From: an uncultured Bacillaceae bacterium
GTDB taxonomy: Bacteria > Bacillota > Bacilli > Bacillales > Cytobacillaceae
DNA length: 13,080 bases
Direction: 5' to 3'
Assembly: GCA_937995745.1 (NCBI GenBank)
Contig: CALKIU010000154.1
Location: 1-13,080, forward strand
Shown here: positions 6,636-13,080 of the stretch, one piece after another
Numbering within the stretch: position 1 is the stretch's first letter
How the letters are laid out: the number at the start of each line of letters is the position of its first letter
Notes under the pieces: model-generated
Seen by the model: only the letters and a program-made list of their open reading frames with translations
What the model was told of the DNA's origin: nothing
The model's database searches: none
Made by a program: the position numbers and the translations under genes

Positions 6636-7106
6636 TTAATATCTCAAAGTCGCCGCCAATCGTTTCGGATACAAAAACAGTTCCAAGGCGTGCCTGATAT
6701 CATGAACGACGACATCGGCATTTTGCAGAGCCCGCACCGAACAGCCTTCCATACCGATGACACAAATGCCCAGTACTGCTTCTTTTAACATGTACTCATC
6801 ATTATTGCCGTTGCCGATGGCGGCCGTAAACTTTTCTCCCAGTCTCTCAATCAGGGAAAGTTTCTCTTTCCTTTCATCTTCTTTGCTGATATGGACAATT
6901 TTTACGGGCAGTCCCGCCATTTCCCGTTCGACGCTGCCAAAAGTATCGGCAGTTATGACATATATCTCCAATTTTTCGGATAGCTGTTGTATAATCGGCC
7001 CGACTCCTTCCAAAAGACGTCCGTCCCCTGCCACCGTGCCGTTGAAATCAAGCACCAGTGTTTTAAGTTTAAGATTGCCAAATCCGGAAATGTCAATCTC
7101 AACCAT
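6636..7106 (-). CDS. HAD-superfamily hydrolase, soluble P-type-ATPase-like
   Basis: A 156-residue cytoplasmic protein of the small, capless HAD type (COG4087-like, 'soluble P-type ATPase' group). Motif I is L-D-F-N-G-T-V-A (19-26), with Asp20 as the nucleophile. Motif II falls near I-T-A-D-T-F-G-S (51-58), a Lys for motif III near 80-82, and motif IV is G-N-G-N-N-D-E (98-104). Asn replaces the second Asp of the usual DxDGT, which I recall as normal for this group (D-L-N-G-T). The substrate is unknown. GAGGAG is 6 nt before the ATG. It starts 56 bp after the stop of the flavoprotein gene on the same strand, with no terminator between, so the two are probably co-transcribed. Confidence 0.85.
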   Translation of the reverse strand: MVEIDISGFGNLKLKTLVLDFNGTVAGDGRLLEGVGPIIQQLSEKLEIYVITADTFGSVEREMAGLPVKIVHISKEDERKEKLSLIERLGEKFTAAIGNGNNDEYMLKEAVLGICVIGMEGCSVRALQNADVVVHDIRHALELFLYPKRLAATLRY

Positions 7107-7162
7107 TTGATTCTCCTCGTCTGTCTAAATTTTCAATTTCACGAATCAAAGACCTTTTTCGG

Positions 7163-8230
7163 CTATTTAAATAGCGGCGCCAACAAAAGATGCTGTGCGG
7201 CTGTTTGAATGTCTTTCCATATGGAGAGCAACAGATTGCCTTCCTTAATAACCTCCATGCCCAAACACGGAAAAACATCGTTTGCCGCTCCCCTTGCCGC
7301 GGCTGCCGTTTCTATGCATACGGCACTGATTTCTTTTTCATCTTCTTGTTGAAGTCCTTCTTCGATATGCTTCTTCCATTTTTCAGCCATTACTTCCGCA
7401 AATTCGCCCGCTTTGGCCTCAAAAGCTTTTTCCGCAGCGGCAATCCGCCGGCGGACAAAGTCGCTCCGCCCTTCGATAACGTCCCAGCCTGCCGCTCTTT
7501 TTTCGACCAGTTTCTTTGCTTCTTCAAGAAAGCGGCGGGCCAAGCCGACCAAAACGGCGGCAAAAGAGGCCTGGGCAAATGGAAGAAAGGGAAAACGGTA
7601 AATCGGTTCATCCTCAAAAGAAATTTTTTCATCAATGTCAAACGTTCTTTCTTCGGGCACAAAAACATTTTCCACGGCAATCGTATGGCTGGCCGTCCCC
7701 TTCAGTCCGAAAGCATTCCAGTCTTTTATGATCGTCACTTGATCCGGTGTCATGGCTACAGCGCGAATTTTTCCGTCATCTTTCCCGGTTTTGTCTTCTA
7801 TCACGCAATTGGCTGTGAACGTGGTGGCATGCAAAGATCCCGAGCAATAACGCCAATTCCCGGTCACATAATATCCGCCATCTGTCTTAACTGCTTTCCC
7901 AGTCGGCTGCCCACTTCCGGCAATGACCGCATTATCGGCGCTGAAAATGGCTGCACTCGTTTCCCGGGACAAGTTCGCCGCAAAATAGCCTCCACCCGAG
8001 CCAATCGTGATCAGCCAGCCGAAATCGCCGTCAATGTACGCTGACTCCGCGAAAATACGCAACGCCTCCGGCAGGGGCGTCATCGTTCCCCCCAATTCAG
8101 GCGGCAAAAACAATTTAAACAACCGGTGTTTGTAGATATAATCTAACACTTCAGGAGACAATTCCCCCGTCTCGTCATTCGTTTTCGCCTGTTTTTGCAC
8201 CACATCTGCAATATGCGAATCAAATTCCAT
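7163..8230 (-). CDS. Acyl-CoA dehydrogenase-like flavoprotein (DszC/HsaA-like group)
   Basis: A 355-residue flavoenzyme with the acyl-CoA dehydrogenase fold: a helical N-terminal domain (1-100), a central beta domain with G-N-W-R-Y-C-S-G-S-L-H-A-T-T (124-137) and a helical C-terminal domain. The W-x-Y-C-S-G signature, F-G-L-K-G-T-A-S-H-T (174-183) and the end W-K-D-I-Q-T-A-A-Q-H recall the monooxygenase-like branch (DszC, HsaA, hydroxyphenylacetate-type) more than beta-oxidation enzymes. No clear catalytic Glu of true acyl-CoA dehydrogenases was identified. Substrate and whether it is a dehydrogenase or an FMN-dependent oxygenase cannot be told from sequence. AGGA lies 8 nt before the ATG; a sigma-A-like promoter is at 8272-8301. 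Confidence 0.85.
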   Translation of the reverse strand: MEFDSHIADVVQKQAKTNDETGELSPEVLDYIYKHRLFKLFLPPELGGTMTPLPEALRIFAESAYIDGDFGWLITIGSGGGYFAANLSRETSAAIFSADNAVIAGSGQPTGKAVKTDGGYYVTGNWRYCSGSLHATTFTANCVIEDKTGKDDGKIRAVAMTPDQVTIIKDWNAFGLKGTASHTIAVENVFVPEERTFDIDEKISFEDEPIYRFPFLPFAQASFAAVLVGLARRFLEEAKKLVEKRAAGWDVIEGRSDFVRRRIAAAEKAFEAKAGEFAEVMAEKWKKHIEEGLQQEDEKEISAVCIETAAAARGAANDVFPCLGMEVIKEGNLLLSIWKDIQTAAQHLLLAPLFK

Positions 8231-8271
8231 GTTTATTCCTGCCCCCTTTAACGCATCTGTCGCCCAACTAC

Positions 8272-8301
8272 ATTGTAAACATAATTGCCGTCTTCGCTCA
8301 A
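8272..8301 (-). promoter_or_regulatory. Probable sigma-A promoter of the flavoprotein-HAD unit
   Basis: TTGAGC (8296-8301) and TACAAT (8272-8277) are separated by 18 nt on the minus strand, about 42 nt before the ATG. It faces away from the esterase gene. Confidence 0.5.
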
Positions 8302-8450
8302 TCTAATCCGCCCGGCGCGGCGGGCGACACTTCAACGAAAGCGATTCGCCGGCAGTGGAACGGATATAAAAAATATTTGGAAAAAACAGGCGGTTGACGA
8401 TGTATATTTATAGTAAAATAAAACAAACTTCTGATACAGGAGGAATGTCC

Positions 8451-9401
8451 ATGCCCCTGCTGCCTCAAGTGGAGAATTTTTTGAAACGAGTGGCAGATTT
8501 GCAGAAATCGGGTATCCCAACCATTGAAAATTTGAATGCAGGCCAAATCCGCCAATTATTTAACCGCTTTCATGAGGGCACAAGCGGCCAAGAAGAACAA
8601 GTGGCGGATATAAAAAATTTGACCATCCCCGGCGATCAATCGGAAATAACGGTCCGTCTGTATACTCCTTCCGGAAACGGACCTTTTCCCGTCCTCGTCT
8701 ATTTCCATGGCGGGGGGTGGGTGGCGGGAAATTTGGAAACGGCCGATTTTCTGGTGCGGAAGCTTGCCAATAAAGCGAACTGCCTGGTTGTTTCCGTAAA
8801 TTACAGGCTTGCCCCGGAGCATAAGTTTCCCGTCGCCGTCAAAGATTGCTATACGGCCGTAAAATGGACGGCCGCACATATCGAGAAATATAACGGCGAT
8901 CCGCGCCGGATGGTCACAGGGGGTGATGGTGCAGGCGGAAATTTGGCCGCGGTTATTCCGATCATCGCCAAAGAGCAAGGCGGTCCGTCTATCTCCTTCC
9001 AACTGTTGATTTACCCGGTGACAAACTTATCCTTCAATACACCTTCCCACAAACATTATGCGTCAGGTTATTTTCTTGAACACTCTGCCATGAAGCGGTT
9101 TGCCGCAGAGTATTTAAATCACGACGAAGAAAGGACAAATTACTATGTTTCCCCTCTGATGGCCAAAGATTTGTCAGGTCTTCCCCCCGCGCTCATAATT
9201 ACGGCGGAGTATGATATTCTCCGCGACGAAGGAGAAGAGTATGCCCGGCGCCTCAGGGAAGCAGGCGTTAAATCGCAATTAATCCGCTATGACGGGCTGA
9301 TTCACGGGTTTTTGACCATTCCGGAATTAAAAAACGAAGCAAAATTGGCTGTCGAACACATTGCCGTTGTGTTAAAAAGGCATTTTTCTTCAGGAGAATA
9401 A
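8451..9401 (+). CDS. HSL-family alpha/beta hydrolase lacking the catalytic serine
   Basis: A 316-residue protein of the hormone-sensitive-lipase (family IV) esterase group. It has the oxyanion-hole H-G-G-G-W (86-90), N-Y-R-L-A-P-E-H (117-124), catalytic Asp255 in Y-D-I-L-R-D-E and His285 in I-H-G-F. The nucleophile elbow, G-D-S-A-G-G in active members, reads G-D-G-A-G-G here: residue 160 is Gly (GGT, 8928-8930). One base change from AGT would explain it. The frame is otherwise complete. An upstream in-frame extension to 8394 exists, but AGGAGG (8438-8443) lies 7 nt before the ATG at 8451 and only 1 nt before another ATG at 8445, so 8451 is the start. A TTGACG lies upstream (8394) without a convincing -10. 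Confidence 0.92.
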   Translation: MPLLPQVENFLKRVADLQKSGIPTIENLNAGQIRQLFNRFHEGTSGQEEQVADIKNLTIPGDQSEITVRLYTPSGNGPFPVLVYFHGGGWVAGNLETADFLVRKLANKANCLVVSVNYRLAPEHKFPVAVKDCYTAVKWTAAHIEKYNGDPRRMVTGGDGAGGNLAAVIPIIAKEQGGPSISFQLLIYPVTNLSFNTPSHKHYASGYFLEHSAMKRFAAEYLNHDEERTNYYVSPLMAKDLSGLPPALIITAEYDILRDEGEEYARRLREAGVKSQLIRYDGLIHGFLTIPELKNEAKLAVEHIAVVLKRHFSSGE

Positions 9402-9778
9402 GCATAGTGAACTGCCCCGTTTCACCCTTCGTTATAAAGGGGAGATTCTCAATTCCTTGACAAAAGGAATCTTTCTGCTCCCTGAACGTGAATTCGGGGC
9501 GTTCCCAACCTGTTTGGCACGAAAGGGTCTTTAATCCCTTGAATATTTCCCCCTAAGAGGGCGCTTGGTTTTCCCTTTCATTTTCCGTATGCATTCTTAT
9601 ATATCCAGTTTGCAAAAACTTTTGTTCTCATCCAACAAATTGCAGAGAAATTTTATCCGGCGCCAACCAGCGTTCAACTCCGCCTTATCATAGCGCTTGC
9701 AGCCTGCGCACGATGGAAGAAGACCCTGCCGGATATAAGCTGAAAAGCCAGGCACAACTTTCGTACCTGGCTGATTTT
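9402..9778. other. Intergenic region of 377 bp between convergent genes
   Basis: No gene was recognised on either strand. It contains a short hairpin, ATTCCTT/AAGGAAT (9452-9470), that may weakly stop the esterase transcript, and a second hairpin at 9746-9772 next to the lipoprotein gene. No repeat, RNA gene or recognisable gene remnant was seen in the rest. Confidence 0.6.
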
Positions 9779-9780
9779 TT
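9746..9780 (+). terminator. Probable bidirectional terminator between convergent genes
   Basis: AGCCAGG (9746-9752) pairs with CCTGGCT (9766-9772). On the plus strand it is followed by GATTTTTT. On the minus strand it follows the lipoprotein stop and is followed by TTTT. It could therefore serve both the esterase and the lipoprotein gene. Confidence 0.65.
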
Positions 9781-10234
9781 AGCGGACAGGTTCCCGCGAC
9801 CCGTTGATGGTCCCGTTCCTGATTTTTCTGCGCAATGTTGCGTCATCATTCCTCATTTCTTTATCGATCGGATAGATGCGGTTGGTTACGTTATTGTCAT
9901 CAACGTTGTAAAAACTGCGGTTCATATCGTCGATTCTGTCCATTTGTATGGTTCTGTTTCTTCTTTCAATCGTTCGGTCATCATCCCGGACAGGAGAAGG
10001 AACATTATACCGTCTCTCCCGGTTATAAATCGGCTCCATTCTCCGATTTCCTATATCCCGATCAAACATATCGTTTCGCCTGTCCAAATCGTCGTTTATC
10101 CTGTCGTGATACCGTACCGGGCGATAATTGACGTCTTCCGGATCGTTCACGTTGTTTTGGTCGGTGTTGCAAGCTGTTAAAACGCCTAAAGACATAACGG
10201 CGGACAAAGCGCCTATAATAATTTTTTTCTTCAT
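9779..10234 (-). CDS. Asn/Asp/Arg-rich lipoprotein of unknown function
   Basis: A 151-residue protein I do not recognise. The N-terminus M-K-K-K-I-I-I-G-A-L-S-A-V is a lipoprotein signal peptide ending in a lipobox L-T-A-C with Cys22 as the lipid anchor, so the mature protein should sit on the outer face of the membrane. The rest is highly charged and rich in Asn, Asp and Arg, with repeated short patterns such as D-R, R-N and D-D. It has little hydrophobic content and is probably disordered. GGGAGGA lies 6 nt before this ATG, so a longer frame starting at 10279 is not used. It follows a basic one-TM protein on the same strand. A sporulation or envelope role is possible but only a guess. Confidence 0.75.
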   Translation of the reverse strand: MKKKIIIGALSAVMSLGVLTACNTDQNNVNDPEDVNYRPVRYHDRINDDLDRRNDMFDRDIGNRRMEPIYNRERRYNVPSPVRDDDRTIERRNRTIQMDRIDDMNRSFYNVDDNNVTNRIYPIDKEMRNDDATLRRKIRNGTINGSREPVR

Positions 10235-10317
10235 AGTAGCTCCTCCCTGCTTGCTTTCTGAAATGCTCCTGTCATTCATGCAGCCTTTTCGGAAAAATAT
10301 TACGCACTTCTAGCCGT

Positions 10318-10647
10318 CTATCCGGATTTTTTTCCGCGGAAACCGTTTTTCAGAAATTCTTCGGCCAATTCAGTTGCCAAGGCATAATTCGGCCGTCTTG
10401 CGGGCCTCTTCGGGGAACGCTGCACTACCGGTGAAACAGGGGAGAATGCCTTCCTTTTTTCTTTATGTTCCTCATGGTCATTTCCATTGACATTTCGAAA
10501 GAGCTGAAAAGCAGCAAGGACCGTTCCGATGCCGCTTAAAATCATCAATATCCTGGAACCCGATCTTCTTTTCCTTCTAAATAAATTCATCGTGTTCCAG
10601 CGGTTCCTGCCTTGAAAAATCGCTTTCAGTTGCCTTCGCAAACGCAT
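10318..10647 (-). CDS. Small basic protein with one membrane segment, unknown function
   Basis: A 109-residue protein I do not recognise. The first 31 residues are very basic, then comes one hydrophobic segment (about 33-50, I-L-M-I-L-S-G-I-G-T-V-L-A-A-F), followed by a charged region with Pro/Arg-rich stretches and a short amphipathic C-terminus (L-A-T-E-L-A-E-E-F-L). The positive-inside rule places the N-terminus in the cytoplasm. GGAGGG is 6 nt before the ATG at 10647; an internal Met at residue 20 lacks such a site. The lipoprotein gene begins 83 bp after its stop on the same strand, with no terminator seen between, so they may be co-transcribed. Confidence 0.65.
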   Translation of the reverse strand: MRLRRQLKAIFQGRNRWNTMNLFRRKRRSGSRILMILSGIGTVLAAFQLFRNVNGNDHEEHKEKRKAFSPVSPVVQRSPKRPARRPNYALATELAEEFLKNGFRGKKSG

Positions 10648-10669
10648 ATTTTTCCCTCCACGTTATATT

Positions 10670-10685
10670 GAGAAAACATTTTCTC
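10670..10685. repeat. 7-bp inverted repeat just upstream of the small basic protein gene
   Basis: GAGAAAA (10670-10676) and TTTTCTC (10679-10685) are perfect complements with a 2-nt centre, 23 nt before the start codon. The size and position would suit an operator, though no regulator is implied by the neighbours. Confidence 0.4.
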
Positions 10686-10691
10686 TCTATA

Positions 10692-10721
10692 TAGGATGAA
10701 GGCATGGATTTCTTTTTATGT
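10692..10721 (-). promoter_or_regulatory. Possible forespore-type promoter for the two unknown genes
   Basis: ACATA (10717-10721) and CATCCTA (10692-10698) are separated by 18 nt on the minus strand. This resembles sigma-G/F elements with one mismatch in the -35. A TTGACA at 10722-10727 has no -10 at the proper distance. Confidence 0.25.
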
Positions 10722-10803
10722 TGTCAACTTCTTGCAGAATTAGAAGAAATCTTTTATAAAATAAAAGAGTATTTCTTATAACGGGAGGCAGAATGATAAT
10801 CAT

Positions 10804-10833
10804 AAAAAAAACCGCCGCAAAGGGTGCGGCAGC
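10804..10833 (-). terminator. Intrinsic terminator of the metallophosphoesterase gene
   Basis: GCCGCA (10814-10819) and TGCGGC (10825-10830) form the stem with a 5-nt loop. On the minus strand it is followed by GG and eight T residues (10811-10804). It begins at the end of the metallophosphoesterase gene. Confidence 0.88.
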
Positions 10834-10835
10834 TT

Positions 10836-11702
10836 TTAAATGGCGGAAGAATCAAAATGCGAATTTGCACTTGCCAATGCCCAATCATGAATCGATAATT
10901 CCGGACGGCTTCCGTAGCGGACGTTAATGCCTGTCTGTCCCAAACCTTCGCTAATATAAAAAAGTTTATGATCATACTCATGCAAACCTTTTATGATGTT
11001 CATTCTTGGCAATTTCCCCATCTTGGCCAGATGGTACGCTTTCGGATAGCAGATTTGTCCGCCGTGGAAGTGGCCGGCAAGAAGATAATCAAAATGATAA
11101 TTTTTCATTTGCAAAACAACATTCGGGTCATGGGTCAAAACTAAAACAGCCCCCGATTTGACACCGCGGAACGCTTTCGTGAGGTCACTTCTTCCCGTGC
11201 TGTAATCATCAATCCCGACAATATTTACTTTTATTCCGAAAACGGTTATGGCGATGCTTTCATTGTGCAGCACCTTGCAATTATGGGCGGCAAACACTTC
11301 TTCCAAGTATTTTAAATTCTTTTTTCTTAACACATAGTCGTGATTTCCCAGAACGGCATAAATACCATATTTGCTGTCCAGGTCATTAAGGACTTGCAAA
11401 TACGGTATGAGTTTCGGAATCGTTCTTTTCCGATCGAGAAAATCCCCTGTCAAGGCGATTAAATCAACCTGTTCATTTTGTAATTTTTCATAAAGCTGAC
11501 CGGGGGAAATCGAAATATTCTCAAGATGCATATCGGATAAATGCAATATCCTCAGTCGGACCGCTTTGGCCGCCGGAGCGTCGGGATGGTGGACAAATAT
11601 TTTTTTCAGATCCACCTGTTTTGTATTTTTATGTCCTTTGTAAAATAAAAAAGCCAGTAAACCTGCGGTACAAACAATCCAAAAGAAAGATAATAAATCC
11701 AC
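10836..11702 (-). CDS. Membrane-anchored metallophosphoesterase (YkuE-like)
   Basis: A 288-residue protein with one N-terminal membrane segment (about residues 4-21) followed by a calcineurin-type phosphoesterase domain. All metal-binding motifs are visible: L-S-D-M-H (55-59), G-D-F-L-D (86-90), G-N-H-D (119-122), T-H-D (190-192) and G-H-F-H-G-G (210-215). It fits the YkuE/YkoQ-type group of membrane phosphoesterases, some of which act on lipid or UDP-linked substrates; the substrate here is unknown. A GTG at 11711 overlaps the Shine-Dalgarno GGGAG, whereas the GTG at 11702 is 8 nt beyond it, so I place the start at 11702. There is no ATG in frame nearby. It is divergent from the acetyltransferase gene and has its own terminator. 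Confidence 0.9.
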   Translation of the reverse strand: MDLLSFFWIVCTAGLLAFLFYKGHKNTKQVDLKKIFVHHPDAPAAKAVRLRILHLSDMHLENISISPGQLYEKLQNEQVDLIALTGDFLDRKRTIPKLIPYLQVLNDLDSKYGIYAVLGNHDYVLRKKNLKYLEEVFAAHNCKVLHNESIAITVFGIKVNIVGIDDYSTGRSDLTKAFRGVKSGAVLVLTHDPNVVLQMKNYHFDYLLAGHFHGGQICYPKAYHLAKMGKLPRMNIIKGLHEYDHKLFYISEGLGQTGINVRYGSRPELSIHDWALASANSHFDSSAI

Positions 11703-11724
11703 ATTTTTCACTCCCTATTACTGA

Positions 11725-11730
11725 ATTATA
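11725..11730 (-). promoter_or_regulatory. Possible -10 element of the metallophosphoesterase gene
   Basis: A perfect TATAAT on the minus strand lies 22 nt before the GTG start. The -35 position (AAAGAA) is poor, so this is a weak call. Confidence 0.3.
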
Positions 11731-11805
11731 CATATATGACAGGAATTTTCTTTAGGGAATTGATGGATAATAAAGACGGCAGGATGTGGAACAGGAGGGA
11801 AAACA

Positions 11806-12333
11806 ATGATTCGAGTCAGGGACGCCGTGCCGGAAGATGTGCCTCAACTTCTGGCCATATATAACGAAGCGGTCCGATCATCAACTGCAACCTTTGATTT
11901 AGAAGAACAAACATTGGAAGAGCGTTTAGAATGGTTTTCAACATTCGGAGAAAAGTATCCTCTCATCGTTGCCGAAACAGAACAAGAAATTATCGGATAC
12001 TGCTCCCTCAGTCCTTTTAATAAAAAGCCCGCATACAAACACACCGTTGAATTGTCCATTTACCTCTCCCCTTCTCACCGCGGGGAGGGAGTCGGCAGCT
12101 TGTTAATGCAAAAAATCATTGAGCGGGCGCAGCAGCTTGGTGTTCATTCCATCATTTCTTTGATTACAGCCGGAAATACACCGAGTATCAAACTGCATCA
12201 AAAATTTGGCTTTCAATTTGCCGGAAAATTGCGCGAGGTGGGGTACAAATTTGGGGAATGGCTCGATGTTGAGTACTATCAGCTGCTTGTCAATGAAAGG
12301 ATTCTTACAATGTCGGCCGCGAACGGAAAATAG
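11806..12333 (+). CDS. GNAT N-acetyltransferase, phosphinothricin acetyltransferase-like
   Basis: A 175-residue acetyl-CoA-dependent N-acetyltransferase. The opening I-R-V-R-D-A-V-P-E-D-V-P-Q-L-L-A-I-Y-N (2-20) and S-T-A-T-F-D (26-31) are typical of the phosphinothricin/methionine-sulfoximine acetyltransferase (Bar, YwnH) branch. The acetyl-CoA pyrophosphate loop is H-R-G-E-G-V-G-S (91-98), and the C-terminal N-T-P-S-I-K-L-H-Q-K-F-G-F (124-136) is the usual GNAT end. The true substrate may be an amino-acid analogue; sequence cannot settle it. GGAGGG is 6 nt before the ATG. It is transcribed alone and divergently from the metallophosphoesterase. Length is normal. Confidence 0.92.
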   Translation: MIRVRDAVPEDVPQLLAIYNEAVRSSTATFDLEEQTLEERLEWFSTFGEKYPLIVAETEQEIIGYCSLSPFNKKPAYKHTVELSIYLSPSHRGEGVGSLLMQKIIERAQQLGVHSIISLITAGNTPSIKLHQKFGFQFAGKLREVGYKFGEWLDVEYYQLLVNERILTMSAANGK

Positions 12334-12608
12334 CTTGTTCCCGGCTCCTTTTGCCAAAACTCCTTCCATAAAAAACTTGCCTGGTGTTCAAAAACTCGCA
12401 GAAACCATCTAGCTAAAACAGCGGGTGAATGAATGAAAGTGACAAATGAAGGGGAAGTGAATTCTTTTCAGAAAAAGCGGTCTGCACGGGCCATCTTGTT
12501 TCCGCATTTAAGCAGCCCCGCTTGTTGGCTGCACTTCAATATCCAGTTGCATCTTCGTCCGTCCTGAACTTTTGGCAGTTTCGGGGAAATTCCCTTGCTT
12601 ACGGCATC
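12334..12608. other. Intergenic region between the acetyltransferase gene and the csp terminator
   Basis: No gene was recognised. A small hairpin, GCAGCC/GGCTGC (12512-12532), lacks a T-tract on either strand. No other structure or gene remnant was seen. Confidence 0.55.
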
Positions 12609-12638
12609 AAAAAAAGAGTCCTTATACAGGACTCTTTT
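12609..12638 (-). terminator. Intrinsic terminator of the cold-shock gene
   Basis: AAAAGAGTCC (12612-12621) and GGACTCTTTT (12629-12638) are perfect 10-bp complements with a 7-nt loop. On the minus strand a run of seven T residues (12615-12609) follows. Being nearly symmetric, it may also stop rightward transcripts. Confidence 0.92.
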
Positions 12639-12643
12639 GCCGG

Positions 12644-12844
12644 TCACAGTTTGACCACGTTTACCGCCTGCGGGCCCCGTTCGCCTTCCTCTATATCGAA
12701 GGAAACTTCTTGCCCTTCTTCCAAGGTTTTAAATCCTTCCGCTTGAATTGCGGAATAGTGGACAAAAACATCTTCTCCATTGTCCCGTTCGATAAAACCA
12801 AAACCTTTTTCCGGGTTAAACCATTTCACTTTTCCTGTTGCCAT
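12644..12844 (-). CDS. Cold-shock protein, CspA/CspB family
   Basis: A 66-residue single-domain cold-shock protein, an RNA/ssDNA chaperone in the cytoplasm. The RNA-binding motifs are K-G-F-G-F-I (RNP1) and V-F-V-H-Y (RNP2; Tyr for the usual Phe). The start G-K-V-K-W-F-N and the middle L-E-E-G-Q-E-V-S-F-D are typical. By eye it is about equally close to B. subtilis CspB and CspD; the end N-V-V-K-L is like CspD, so I leave the symbol open. AGGAGG lies 8 nt before the ATG. The leader has a hairpin (12874-12894), and an intrinsic terminator lies 5 bp past the stop, so it is monocistronic. Confidence 0.97.
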   Translation of the reverse strand: MATGKVKWFNPEKGFGFIERDNGEDVFVHYSAIQAEGFKTLEEGQEVSFDIEEGERGPQAVNVVKL

Positions 12845-12873
12845 TCACAAAGCCTCCTAAAGTTCAAAACATT

Positions 12874-12894
12874 TGATGCAACTGATTTGCATCA
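12874..12894 (-). repeat. 8-bp inverted repeat in the cold-shock leader
   Basis: TGATGCAA (12874-12881) and TTGCATCA (12887-12894) are perfect complements separated by 5 nt. They lie about 30 nt before the csp start and just upstream of its Shine-Dalgarno sequence. It can form an RNA hairpin in the leader or act as a DNA operator. Confidence 0.6.
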
Positions 12895-12911
12895 CATTCC
12901 TAGTTTGCCTG

Positions 12912-12917
12912 ATTATC
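12912..12917 (-). promoter_or_regulatory. Possible -10 element of the cold-shock gene
   Basis: GATAAT on the minus strand, five of six matches to consensus, about 70 nt before the start. The -35 region (near TGATTC) is weak. If it is used, the leader hairpin lies close to the 5' end of the transcript. Confidence 0.25.
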
Positions 12918-13001
12918 TGCGCAAATATGCCTGCTGAATCACATTTTTTAAATGATCATGACCAGGCATTTTCCCAGAAATTTCCGCAGACAGCCAAAAT
13001 T

Positions 13002-13026
13002 AAAAAAGACCCGCATAAAGCGGGTC
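13002..13026 (-). terminator. Intrinsic terminator of the gene at the right edge
   Basis: GACCCGC (13008-13014) and GCGGGTC (13020-13026) form a 7-bp stem with a 5-nt loop. On the minus strand they are followed by six T residues (13007-13002). It lies 12 nt past the TAA of the partial gene. Confidence 0.92.
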
Positions 13027-13038
13027 GGGATCAAAAGT

Positions 13039-13080
13039 TTATTGTCTTTCTCTAAGCTTTTTCTCCGCGGCATCCACGGT
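13039..13080 (-). CDS. C-terminal end of an unidentified protein (partial at window edge)
   Basis: Reading leftward from the edge, the frame gives T-V-D-A-A-E-K-K-L-R-E-R-Q and a TAA stop at 13039-13041. An intrinsic terminator follows directly, which supports a real gene end here. The visible residues are charged and helical in character. There is too little to identify the protein. Confidence 0.6.
   Translation of the reverse strand, partial: TVDAAEKKLRERQ

Noticed and set aside
7041..7049. Asn22 replacing the second Asp of the HAD motif I (D-F-N-G-T)
   Set aside because: This is how I recall the COG4087-like group (D-L-N-G-T), so it is not a lesion.
8394..8450. 19-residue N-terminal extension of the esterase
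   Set aside because: The extension starts at a TTG without a ribosome site and crosses the AGGAGG that serves the ATG at 8451.
10794..10928. 44-codon plus-strand frame with a good GGGAGG ribosome site
   Set aside because: It runs antisense through the metallophosphoesterase terminator and 3' end, and its start is made of terminator sequence. Low-complexity N-terminus, no known match.

Overview
The window looks like the chromosome of a spore-forming member of the Bacillaceae with middling G+C. The evidence is an SspH-type small acid-soluble spore protein, strong GGAGG-type ribosome binding sites, sigma-A promoters, a Bacillus-type cold-shock protein, and a tryptophan operon controlled by T-boxes. 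The species cannot be named from this sequence. TrpD closely resembles my recollection of the Bacillus cereus-type protein, including its V-P-T-I-F-N segment.

Left third (1-5212, minus strand): a tryptophan operon in the order trpE-trpG-trpD-trpC-trpF-trpB, with trpB running off the left edge. The genes overlap by ATGA or sit a few bases apart, so translation is probably coupled. A sigma-A promoter at 5184-5212 drives a leader of about 730 nt. This leader holds two complete T-box riboswitches in series, each with a UGG (Trp) specifier and its own terminator. Two enzymes carry unusual active sites. TrpG has Ser where the glutaminase Cys should be, plus other lost motifs. TrpD has Ser in place of the Asn of its KHGNR motif.

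Middle (5213-9401): sspH reads rightward, away from the trp promoter. Next on the minus strand come a cysteine-rich C_GCAxxG_C_C-family protein with its own extended -10 promoter and a terminator, then a two-gene unit of an acyl-CoA-dehydrogenase/DszC-like flavoprotein followed by a small HAD phosphatase. Divergent from that unit is an HSL-family alpha/beta hydrolase whose nucleophile elbow reads G-D-G-A-G, so the catalytic Ser is missing although Asp and His remain.

Right (9402-13080): a small Asn/Asp/Arg-rich lipoprotein and a basic one-TM protein (minus), both unrecognised; a membrane-anchored YkuE-like metallophosphoesterase (minus); a divergent GNAT acetyltransferase of the phosphinothricin acetyltransferase type (plus); a cold-shock protein with a hairpin in its leader (minus); and the last 13 codons of an unidentified minus-strand gene with its terminator.

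No CRISPR array, insertion sequence, rRNA or tRNA gene was seen. I found no clearly new multi-gene system. The best leads are the two active-site losses (TrpG and the esterase) and the tandem T-box leader.
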